Shown: one piece after another, positions 54,679-64,000 of the stretch
Numbering within the stretch: the stretch's first letter is position 1
Layout: each line of letters starts with the position of its first letter
From: Allodiplogaster sudhausi
Lineage: Eukaryota > Nematoda > Chromadorea > Rhabditida > Diplogasteridae
Assembly (NCBI GenBank): GCA_945643635.1
Contig: CALZFC010000349.1
Span: 2,768,501-2,832,500, forward strand
DNA: 64,000 nucleotides
Direction: 5' to 3'
Made by a program: the position numbers and the translations under genes
The notes under the pieces: model-generated
Told to the model about the DNA's origin: nothing
The model's input: only the letters and a program-made list of their open reading frames with translations
Database searches by the model: none

Positions 54679-57323
54679 ATGGAAGAGAGTGCAGTGATTG
54701 AAGCCGTTCTAGAAGATCTGCTGGGAGAAGTGGAAAGTCGGGCGGATGTTGTCGAGTCGATTGGATGCGTGGCTTCCTGCTATTCTTGCGTCTCCGCTCC
54801 CACTCTGCCCATTCTAGTTCCGTACCCAGCGAGCGACGACGAAGAAGTCCACAGTGAACATGTCATTAAGGTTACTAGCAATGTTGTTTAGTATCTTTAA
54901 ACTTAATGTGCTTCATTTTAATTGTTACTTTGTTATTTTTGGCAAAATATGTTCACCATAGTTTAATCGCGATAATTTTATCCTAGTGTGGTTGGTAAGT
55001 GCTAGTTTAAAGATTTGGGTATTAATTTGCGCCAAAATGAATTCCTAGTCCTGAAAATTTGATTGAGAGATATCCGAAATCTTTAATAGATATTCACTTG
55101 TTTTGTAAGTGATAATATTCTGTGATTGTCGTAGTGGATTTTTTGATGCTGCTGTTTTCCTCATTTTCTTAAACATTATTTGCTAAAATTTTACTCTTTC
55201 GTTGTTCTTATTTCGGAGTTATTCAAATGGATTTTTTTATAGATAGAATCGGATGACTCCGTGATCGGCAAGGAGGAACCGGAAGACTTTGACGACTTGG
55301 ACCACCAAAAAGTTCATCACGGAGACCTCATCAAAGTCGATTCTTCTTGTACTCTTCCTCTCGCCAATCGTCTACTCTTCCGTGAGACGATCACTCTGAA
55401 CGACAGTGAGGACGATGAGGATTTGCCGCCTTTCTTGGTCTCCGACGATGATTCAGACGTCGAGTTTGAAAGGTTTTATTTATTTATTTATTTAAATATC
55501 CTGTTTACTCATTAAAAACGAAACATTTATCGCATGAAACCTTCTCATTTCATTCTTGCTAACTTTTTTTGTAAACATATTCAGAGTAAATATTTACTAA
55601 CTCATTTCTGTCTTCATTATTTTATTTCATCTAAAGAACAATATAAATTTTTTTAATATGACTACTGTATTTTAACTGAAAAAAAGAACATTCTTGCCGG
55701 CCATTTAATAGCCATTTTTCTTTTCCTTTAGTGTTTTACTTGTTTATTCTCCTTTTTTTACTTCTTAAAATTCCAGAATCTTGGCGTTCACCGCGAAACA
55801 GCGTGCGCTAGACCTTCAGAAGGCTAGTGATGAATGGCTGCCAAAGAAGAGAAAGAAGAAGAACCCGGCGAACATTGAGGTTGGTTCAATAATTATAATA
55901 TATTTTGTTTATATTATATATATATATATATATAAATTAAATTCTAATGAAAAGAGAAATGTTGAAAAAATGGAAGGTTAAATGGACTACAAATTATACT
56001 GTAATTCTCTCTTCTTACAGTAAGTTGATTGGATAATTGCAGCGAAAACTTGCTAAATGAATTTCATGCTCTTTGAAAAATAGCCATTCATTCGATACGA
56101 CAGGAATAGTGTTGTGAATTTCACTTCACTGGAATGAATAAAAATGGCAAGGCTTTTCTATGAACTGCCAATAGAGCTTTGTAAAATTACTTCCGAGAAC
56201 TTTGATTTATGTTGTCGAGAATTTACTAACTATACTAATTATACGGTAGACTTCAATATTTCATCTTTTAGGTGGAGTACGCTAATTTCCCGGCCATCGA
56301 AAAGCTCTTTGTCAGTGTTGCCGATGACGCGCCCCTCGAGAAAGTCGGGGTCGTCAAGTCAATCGTGGACTGCCTTGGTTGGTATACAAGCATGTGCGCT
56401 CCCTAGACTTGGCGGGGTTTAGAAATCTCGGAAGTTACGCACCCTAGATTTGGCGGACTTTGGATGTCTCGCAAGGTCGCTTACATTTAGTTGTCATCGA
56501 AAGCACTCCGCCTCCTGGGCAGTCATCGGTCGCGCTCGACTATGACTGCGTCTTGTTCAAGGAAGACCGCTCATGCATAGGAACGGTTAGTGTGCAATTT
56601 TAATTAGTTAAGGCCCCGTTCCCTCCATAAAATATCTTATTAAATCTTTCTTCCTTATTTTCTTTTTCTTTATATGGCTTTTTGAACTAATTTAAAAAAA
56701 AAAGTGTTTATTCACGCCCTGCTGATGGTATTATTTGATATCCACTGTTTCAAACAAACTTTTAAATGATATTTAGAAGAAGAAAAAGAACACTTTGCAA
56801 TAAGAAAAGCAATTTCTTGGAAGCGAAAAAGACTTATTTTTAGGAGTGATGAAATATATAAGTAAGAAAAAATACATGAAAAATACAGGTCTTCGACATA
56901 TTCGGCCCGGTGCGTGCTCCCTCCTACTCGGCGCGCTTCAATAGTCGAGACGAGGCAGAGGCTGCCGTATCGATTGGCTCCTCCGTCTTCTACGCAGCCA
57001 ACAGTGACGAGTTCACCAAGAAGGTCTTCACTGATCAGCTGAGGAAGTTAGTCGAGAGTACTGTAAGAGTGGTAAGATACTAGCTGTGGAGTACTGTACG
57101 CCTTGTCTTGTAGCGAACACCAACTGATTTTCTCTAAAGAAAGATTATTTGATAATATACTCAGATATTTTAGTGGAGCAAAATTTAATTGTATTTTTTA
57201 TTCATGCGCTTCATGATAATATTTATGTCTTCATCACTTTCATTATCAACAATAATCATTTAAACGACATTTAATTTCTCTGATAATGAGTATTAATGGC
57301 GTTCATGTAGTTGTGAGAGAGCT

Positions 57324-57399
<76 letters not shown>

Positions 57400-58136
57400 A
57401 CTTTCTCTCTCTCTCTATCTCTCTCTCTCTCTCTCTCCTCTCTTTGAGAGAGCGCTACACGGACTCGGCTGTCGCAATCGAGAGTGAAGAAGAAGTGCTC
57501 TTCAGTGATGATGAGGCAGAGAAGGCGTACTACGCGAGCAGGCAAGGAAGAGGAGGAGGGCACAGAGGAGGCAAGAGGAAGCGAGGAGGTGGAGGAGGGG
57601 GTCCCAGAGAGGAAGGGGGTGGAGGGGGTCCAAGAGAGGAAAGGGGTGCAAGTGGACCCCCTGGCGGTCACAGGGGTCGAGGAGGACCCTGGCAAGGACC
57701 ACAGATGGCATGGCCGCCGGCAAGTGGGAGGTTGGTAAATAAATAATTAATTTTTTTATAAAATTTTTTTAATAGATATTTAATAAAAATTGTTAAAGAG
57801 AAATATTTCAAATTAAAAAAAAAATTTGTTTGATTCTTTGCAAATTTTTAAGCAATGAAGTATATAACAATTAATTAATTAATAAAAATATAATAAAAAT
57901 ATATATATATATCCATTTAAAGGGGTCGTGGTCGCGGCCGTCCACAATGGAGGGGTGGTGAGAGCAGAGGCCGAGGAGGAGGAGGAGGATGGTGGAGTGG
58001 ACGGGGACATCAGCAGGGAGGCAACTTTCGTGGAGGACAGCGGGGTGGAGGGCACCAGTACCACAATCAACAGCCACCCACGCATCAACAGCAGGCACCC
58101 TTTCCATTTGTAGACACGAGGAATATGTATGAGTGA
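54679..58136 (+). CDS. naf1: NAF1, H/ACA ribonucleoprotein assembly factor
   Basis: Nuclear assembly factor for box H/ACA RNPs. Eight exons: 54679-54870, 55243-55472, 55777-55879, 56272-56377, 56491-56585, 56889-57046, 57449-57730, 57923-58136; all phases fit, about 459 aa. The acidic N-terminus (LNDSEDDEDLPPF) precedes the Gar1/Naf1 domain: VGVVKSIVDCLVVIES, DYDCVLFKEDRSCIGTVF, DIFGPVRAPSYSARFN, SSVFYAANSDEFTKKVF, QLRK. Then YTDSAVAIE, LFSDDEAEK as in other NAF1 proteins, and a C-terminal RGG-rich tail (RGGGGGWWSGRGHQQGG) ending NMYE. The start follows a tctgcttcag acceptor 6 bp upstream, suggesting trans-splicing. Exon 7's acceptor lies directly after a 125-bp CT tract. Convergent with the DRAM-like gene. 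Confidence 0.93.
57322..57446 (+). repeat. (CT)n microsatellite at a NAF1 3' splice site
   Basis: Almost uninterrupted CT repeats of about 125 bp ending in ctctttgag, the acceptor of NAF1 exon 7. It acts as, or replaces, the polypyrimidine tract. Confidence 0.9.
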
Positions 58137-58402
58137 GAGAGACGAGAGAGAGAGAGAGAATGAGGGAGAAGAGAGAGAGGGAGAAGGGAGAGCGAGAGAG
58201 AAACAGGAGAAGAGAGCGAGAGAAAGAGGGAGAAGAGAGAGCGAGAGAAAGAGAGAAAAGAAATAACCAAACTGTTGCTTTTCCTTGTTATAACGAATGT
58301 TAATGTTTGTGTTACACAATAATCCTGTTAATTGTTTTTCTTTATACATTGTTACTCAGAGATAAGTTGTTCTGATAGAAAAGAATGATAAACGAAGTAC
58401 AT

Positions 58403-59107
58403 TCATCGTATTTGAGGCGCATAGTAATCGCCGTCAAAATCGGAAGAGAACTCGCTCTCGGAACGGTGGCTGAAATGAGGGGTTACTGTAAGTGTAGAAC
58501 TAATGGGTTACTGTAGGGCTAAACTAGTCTGTTTACTGTAGGACTAAACTAGTCTGTTTACTGTAGGGCTAAACTAGTCTGGCTTGAAGTGTGTGCTTCT
58601 GGCTTCCATTGTTACGAGCAGTTTTTGATTAATTTACAATGGTGCAACGGAATTGCCTATTCGAATGACCGATATCGCTTGCAATTGTGAGGTTCTCTAG
58701 TGGGTTTAACGAAGCCGATCGATAGGAGCACAGTGTCGGTAAGAGAATAGTTTGAGGGGATAATCGATAAGGTTATTGCAGTTTAGTTCTTAGGCAGGCT
58801 GAGGGCTTACAGTGTCGGGATTGCGTAGCTTGGGTTATGCTACAGTATTGGTATACAGTTCTCTGAGTGGTATCGGGCCAACAGTACTTTGGTGGGTTAC
58901 TGTACCTACCGTATATACGCGCCGCTACTCGCTGCAGCAGCCTCGTACTGCTCGGAGCCGGGGATAATCAGCTTGATCGGAGTGAGACTCATGTTACGGT
59001 ATTCGTAAGAGTCAGTGAGGAGGAAGAAGACCAGAGAGTAGTACGCACCCCACTCGGAGAGCGCCGCGACGGTGCTGGCCTGGAGGAAATTGGAGATCCC
59101 TCTAGCA

Positions 59108-59153
<46 letters not shown>

Positions 59154-59802
59154 GTTTATCTCTAACCTCAAGCAGAATAGCCGTTTCTCTTTCGTCTCAA
59201 TTCCTTTATCTCTCTCTCTCTTCTATCAAGGCTACAACAAAACAATACGTACATCTTTCTTGACATCGCTGAGATTGTCCGCCGCCATGAAAGCCTTGAG
59301 AGCTGCAACTGACGAGAAGCATCACAGGATATGATTGCAACAACAGTCAAGTCTCTCTCTCTCTATCTCTCTCTCTCTCTGCCTCTCTCTCTCTCTCTCT
59401 CTCTCATTCTCTCCCTGCCACTGCACCTACCACTGCAGGAGAGCGAGAAAAGAGAAACGGCGAGGGAGATTCGAATGATGAGAAGGGCTGAAAAAAAAGT
59501 ATAAAAAAGTCAACAATGAAATGAAGGTTGATCACTTCTCTCCTCCCCCCCCGTCCTCTCTCTCTTTCTCTTTATCTCTCTCTCTCTCTCCCTTCTCTCT
59601 CATCTCTCTCTCATCTCTCTCTCTTATCTCTCTCTCTTATTCTCTTTCCCTCTCGATTTTTAAATAAACACAAACTCCTCTGTCGTTTGGTTGGGTGCCG
59701 TACGAAGTAAGAGAGGAAAGAGTGAAGGAAGATGTAGACTGTCCAGGCGACGTCGGTCACCACGCTCGAGGCATGCTCGACTGCCCAGATGTGGCGGGCC
59801 TA

Positions 59803-59842
<40 letters not shown>

Positions 59843-60746
59843 GGAAGAGAGAGAGAGAGAGAGAAAATGCGGAATAAAAGAGACAAAAAAAAGTGAGCAG
59901 ATAGAGAAGCCCATAGAGAAGGGGGATGAGGAAGACGGAGAGAGAGTGCGAGCAAGAGAAAACAAGAGAGAGCGAGAGAGAGAGATAGAGACCGGAAAGT
60001 TGGTAGAGAGCTGAAAGGAGAAGGCTGCGATGAATCCAATTATGAGATTGAGATTGGCGAGTCGCTCCCAGAATCCGCCGGCTCTGCACTGCGAACGGAG
60101 ACACGACAGCAGCTCGGCGTACTTGACGAACATGCACAGCGATACTGTAAGTTTTGGCGCCAAATTTTGGCGCCCTTTTTACATTTTTAAATTAAACAGC
60201 AATTTGTATACCATTAAAAGGAGAGAAAAGATTTTGAATTTAAAAAATTAATATAAAAAAAGAAAAAAAATGAAGTAAATGCTACTAGTTGCATAAAAAA
60301 AGAACTACGAAAGCCATCGGCGAACCAAGAATAGAAAGATGATTGTTCATGGTTGCGTGAATGCAAGTTGCGGGTGGCCGGGTAGCAATGTTGCTAGAAA
60401 AAAAAAGGTTTTTTTTTTAAATCATTTAAACAATTTAATCTAAAAAAATTTTCAATTAAATTACCTAGTTTTTTTTTCTGTAATAATATATCAAAATGTT
60501 TTTTTATTAACTAGAGAGAAAGGATACCTGAGTAACGGCCAGCCGCTCGGTAGATGATAGCTAGCGTATGCTGCGACATAACTGTAGTAAAGTTAACATA
60601 TGTATATATTAATTATTATAAACATAAGAAGAAAGTAAACTATTTATTTAAAAGTAAATAAACAAGTAAACAAGCCTCAGCAGTAGCGTGAGGATGCTGT
60701 AGAAGGCAGTGATTGTGGGAAGAAGCCAGACTTGGTGAAGAGCCAT
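58403..60746 (-). CDS. DRAM/TMEM150/FRAG1-family multipass membrane protein
   Basis: Eight exons (minus): 60746 to about 60672, 60528-60581, 60326-60393, 59993-60144, 59704-59799, 59253-59302, 58910-59074, 58403-58469; phases fit from exon 2 on. Family landmarks: N-terminal TM (VWLLPTITAFYSILTLLL), SYVAAY then a luminal loop SNIATRPPATCIHA (the P-x-ISDTG-x-x-PP region), SLCMFVKYAEL, NLIIGFIAAFSFQLSTNF, TVYIFLHSFLSYF, VAALSEWGAYYSLVFFLLT and YEYRNMSL, and an acidic tail with SDFDGDYYAP. About 240 aa, the family norm. Members sit in lysosomal or plasma membranes and modulate autophagy or GPI/lipid traffic. The exon 1 donor is uncertain: phase requires ctgag|gc (a GC donor) or a GT 15 bp further. 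Introns are filled with CT/GA repeats. Confidence 0.87.
58506..58580. repeat. 25-bp tandem repeat in the last intron of the DRAM-like gene
   Basis: Three units of gtttactgtagg followed by ctaaactagtct-type sequence; related ttactgta motifs recur at 58480-58500 and 58892-58905, so the array may once have been longer. Confidence 0.85.
59806..59866. repeat. (GA)n microsatellite
   Basis: GA repeats interrupted by gaaggaag, in the intron after the 59993-60144 exon. Similar CT/GA arrays lie at 58136-58258, 59110-59150, 59352-59410 and 59555-59650. Confidence 0.9.
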
Positions 60747-61738
60747 TCATGCCGGCAACAAGCAAAGAGGCACCTGAATCAAGCTATACTCTTGTCTCTC
60801 TCTCTCACTCTCTCTCTCACACACGCATTAACTCCATCTCTCACTCTCTATTGATCTCTCTCTCTCACTCTCTCACTCTCTCTCCCACTCTCTCGCTCCC
60901 CTCTATCTCTATCACATGATCACTCCATTCTATTTCATCTCCGTATTACTCTCTCCGCCTTTCCCATATCAATTCATCAATTGTGTACGTTATCAGTGAG
61001 CTACTAAAGGTGCATGAAACTTCTGAAAGCAAATTTGGATCATTTGTGATATTTATTCTTTCGATTATTCTAAGTGTATACTATTTGATGTTAAATCCAT
61101 AACCCTAAAGTAAAAAAAAATGTACATGAAAAGAAGATCAACAACGATTTGAGATAAAAATTATTATTTCGTTCCGAAACGAAAAAATTTCGTAACTCGA
61201 CATTTACTTATATCTTTGAATATGAAAGTAAAGGCGGACAACAGATCTCAATTCGAACTTTTTCACCTTTTCGAAAGCTTCCCTACTTTTGCTGGTTCTC
61301 TCTAAGTTGGTTTCGCTCTAAAGTGCGTTGAAAGGATTATGAATTAACATGTTTTACTTTCTCATTCTTTCACGAAACGGCGCGGAATACCAATTCGCGA
61401 TTCTGGCTTGTTTTAAAATGTCATGAAGATGGGCAGTGTTATTAAGCGAGTTTGAAAACATTGTAATTAGCCTAATTTTGAAATTCGCATATATTTGCCG
61501 TGTTTATCTTCGTCATTCTGCTTCATTCTTGTCATCCTTGAGCGGTCGATGGGAATTCCCCTTTTTTCATGTTGGCCGGTTCAAGATCAAGATGTCCTTT
61601 GAACAGTTTCACTTTTTGTCGTTTTACGGATCAGTTTTCGTGATCTTCATTCGTGGTTCTGTTGCGTTATTATGTTTGTTATAGTATTTTAGGCAATCTG
61701 TTCTTATATATATATATATATATATTTTTGTTTAAGGA
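60747..61738. other. Divergent promoter region between DRAM-like gene and DDX20
   Basis: Contains (CT)n-rich sequence at 60795-60910 close to the DRAM-like start, and a (TA)n run (61707-61724) followed by tttttgtttaag just before the DDX20 ATG, which looks like an outron 3' splice site. No gene in between. Confidence 0.5.
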
Positions 61739-63662
61739 ATGGCGGAAGACGCCTCCGTTCCGTCCATCTCCTTCGTAGAAGTAATCGATGTTGATGAAAA
61801 CAGGACTGAGGATGTTGTCACGAACGGCAGCTTCACCTCACTTCTCATCTCGCCCTCCACAGTGGCCAGTCTGGCCAAGGCTGGCTTCAAGCGGCCATCG
61901 CCCGTCCAACTCAACGCCATCCCCAAGGGACTTATCGGCTTTGGTGCGGCCTTTTTTTCTTCTTTTTTTTACATTTATTTTAGGGGTTCTTGTTCCGAAG
62001 AAATGAGGCCATGCCTGAGAGAAAAAGGAACACTTGAGCAATGAATTTTTGGGGCAAGGAAAAAGGGTTTTATTTTTTTTCTTTACAGCAGTTTGTATGG
62101 TTATTTTAATGAAAAACAAAACGCGATTCGGGAAGTTATTTCATTTCGAATCCATGGACTTCTGAGCATATTTATTGACGACACTATAAATATCTGTGTA
62201 TAAATGTTTGTTTTGGTGGGTTCAGTTACTTTAAAAAGTTATTAGTTATATTATCGGGATTTTCTTCATTGGAAACGTTTATTTTGCTTAGATTTAATAA
62301 TTCCCGATAATATTCTTCGTAAACATTAATTATTGCTTAGATTTAGTAGTAATTCCATTTATTATTCTTTGTAAACATTAATGATGCTCAGATTAAACAT
62401 AATTTCATCTACCTTTTTCCAGACATGCTCGTGCAAGCCAAGTCGGGCACGGGGAAAACGCTCGTCTTTGCTATTCTCGCCATCGAGAATCTGAATCTGC
62501 AAGCGGCTTGCGTGCAAAAGTTGATCGTGGCGCCAACCAGAGAAATCGCCATCCAAATCGCAGAGACCATCAAGAGAATCGGGCATTTCCTCACGAAGAT
62601 TGTGTGCGTATTATTTGCGCTTTTTCTCATCGTAGAAAAAAGATATGAAGCCGTAGATTCGTATTTTTTCATAATAAGATTCGAGAAAAGAAAATGTAAA
62701 ATTGTTAATACAGTTTGTCTTTCAGCGTGCTAACTGGAGGCAAGTCAGTTGCGTTGGATCGAGAAGCGCTTAGACGCGGCGCCCACATTGTTATCGGCAC
62801 GACAGGTAGTTTGGCGGGAAATATTGGGATTTAAATATTTGATCCAAAAACTTACTGTAATAAGGAGGCCGGATATTTGCTTGGCAATGTCGCAAGCCCA
62901 AATATGAGAAAAATATTTTGTGAATTACTTTGCGAAAGACATTCGACCAATTTTGATTATTTTCCAATTTCCATCCTTACAGAAGAATTCAAGTGTTGAA
63001 ATACTTCTAGCATTTGAAATATTAAATCAGGCCTATTAAACCAATATAAATAATTATTAAATAAGTATATATATTTATTTAAGGACGCGTATGCCAGCTT
63101 CTCTCAGAAGGCGCCTTCTCCCTCTCCTCCTTGTCTCTCTTCGTGATAGACGAAGCTGATAAAATGATGAGCGAAACTTTTGAGAAGGACATCAAGTCAG
63201 CAACGAGTAGTTTATTACTTTCTTCTTTTTAGAGTGAAAAGAAAACAATCTACATCTTTATCTTTTTTTAGGTGGGAGGAAAGCACCATTAAAAACATTT
63301 TAAAACAAACTTTTATCCTTAAAAAAACAAAATTCCAAGAAACTTTAACTAAAATATATATATATATTCTTATAAATTTCAAGAAATTCTAACTAAAAAG
63401 AAATATATCTATCCTCAAAAACAAAATACCAATAAACCCTAACCACATTTGTTAAACCATATCTCTCCACAGTTACCTCTTCTCGTGTCTGCCCGCGCAG
63501 AAGCAAGTCTGCGTCTTCTCCGCAACCTATCCCGGCCGGATGGAGGCGGCACTCGGCAAGTTTATGCGCTCGCCCGTCCATGTGCGCCTCAACGCGGACG
63601 ACGTCCAGCTCATCGGTGTCAAGCAGTACGTCAGCGTGGCCACGGATGAAGAACCTGTCGAG
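61739..63662 (+). CDS. ddx20: DDX20/Gemin3 DEAD-box RNA helicase, N-terminal part
   Basis: Exons 61739-61943, 62423-62603, 62726-62805, 63084-63195, 63473-63662 (continues past the window). All phases fit. Motifs in order: Q motif [15 protein letters not shown], motif I AKSGTGKT, Ia PTREIA, GG (LTGGKS), Ib-like IGTTGR, motif II VIDEADK, motif III SATY, and [15 protein letters not shown], which matches the DDX20-specific stretch after the first RecA domain. The C-terminal RecA domain (motifs IV-VI) lies beyond the edge. In animals DDX20 is a component of the SMN complex that assembles spliceosomal snRNPs; the C. elegans homologue is MEL-46. The ATG follows tttaagga, consistent with trans-splicing. 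The intron after 63662 holds a minisatellite. Confidence 0.93.
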
Positions 63663-64000
63663 GTGGGTGCATAGACCCTGTTCAGGCATATGGGTATCCC
63701 TGGGCCTTTGTGAGAGTCGAGAGCGGGTTTCACTAGGGCATATGGGAATGGGTGCCGGTCGAGAAGAGCCTGTTCAGGTGGTTCTCAGTGGGGTTGAGAA
63801 TGGGTGCGGGTCTAGAAGAGACTGTTCAGATGGGTCAAACTGAGGTTGAGAATAAGCGCGGGTCGAGAAGTGCCTGTTAAGGTAGGTTTCATTGGGCGAT
63901 TTGAAACGGGTGTAGGTCGAGAAGAATTGGGAGTGGGTGCGGGTCGGGAATAGCCTGTCGAGGTGGGTCTCACTGGGCGGTTGGGAGCGGATGCATAGAA
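63663..64000 (+). repeat. Minisatellite in the DDX20 intron, units resembling the 5' splice site
   Basis: Degenerate tandem units of roughly 60-70 bp. Each contains gaagagcctgttcaggtgg or a close variant (63764, 63816, 63868, 63950) plus gggagcgggtgcgggtcgag. The unit core copies the exon/intron boundary gaacctgtcgaggtgggt at 63653-63668. It continues past the window. Confidence 0.8.

Noticed and set aside
57303..57695. Long minus-strand frames over (CT)n and RGG-coding sequence
   Set aside because: Simple-repeat Arg-Glu translation and the antisense of NAF1 exon 7.
59660..60163. Long minus-strand frame rich in Ser/Leu
   Set aside because: Its first 50 codons are a true DRAM-family exon, but the remainder is translation of an intronic GA/CT repeat.

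Overview
The window is eukaryotic nuclear DNA, almost certainly from a nematode. Genes are split into short exons by GT-AG introns. They include 7TM chemoreceptors of the nematode Str superfamily, two SXP/RAL-2 (DUF148) secreted-protein genes, DEG/ENaC channels and a complete U6 snRNA whose core is the invariant metazoan sequence. Exon structures were worked out by hand from reading frames, splice sites and intron phase; no database search was possible. I do not try to name the species.

Left part (1-20 kb). The minus-strand 5' part of a DEG/ENaC channel gene runs off the left edge (1-971). A Str-type receptor follows (2539-4200); all its exons join in phase, but one 3' splice site reads AT instead of AG. 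Between it and SXP gene A (17475-18871) sits a 12.1-kb Polinton/Maverick (4489-16598) with 6-bp target-site duplications (CATGTG), AG...CT ends and TIRs of about 618 bp. It keeps a protein-primed family B DNA polymerase (broken), an A32/FtsK-type packaging ATPase, an adenain-like cysteine protease and several small proteins. I find no integrase and no major capsid gene. Its centre is a large imperfect palindrome: about 2.5 kb was copied in inverted orientation and then lost about 0.7 kb from one arm. The element looks like a recent deletion/inversion derivative.

Middle (20-36 kb). Two plus-strand DEG/ENaC genes have the same exon plan: TM1 exon, FP-x-VT-x-CN exon, Cys-rich exons, Ser/Thr-rich exons, then the TM2 exon with G-L-S. 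Copy 1 (20775-27234) looks largely intact. Copy 2 (29451-36084) has lost two extracellular exons where a 1.58-kb perfect-hairpin element (30060-31640) lies. The copy at the left edge is an inverted near-twin of copy 2. MITE-like hairpins and a 42-bp minisatellite occupy introns of copy 1.

Right part (36-64 kb). In order: U6 snRNA (36586-36690), SXP gene B (37154-38679), orphan exons, a foldback element with a tRNA-like core (43781-44284), a CR1-like LINE, the 3' half of a Ser/Thr kinase-like gene whose tail is built from symmetric phase-1 Ala/Gly/Ser/Thr-rich exons (minus strand), and a 148-residue helical protein gene. Three conserved housekeeping genes follow: NAF1 (H/ACA snoRNP assembly, plus), a DRAM/TMEM150/FRAG1-family membrane protein (minus, eight exons) and DDX20/Gemin3 (SMN-complex DEAD-box helicase, plus, cut by the window end). 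CT/GA microsatellites fill many introns here.

Overall this is a conserved block (NAF1-DRAM-DDX20) next to a rapidly changing accessory region of lineage-expanded receptor, channel and secreted-protein families full of mobile DNA.
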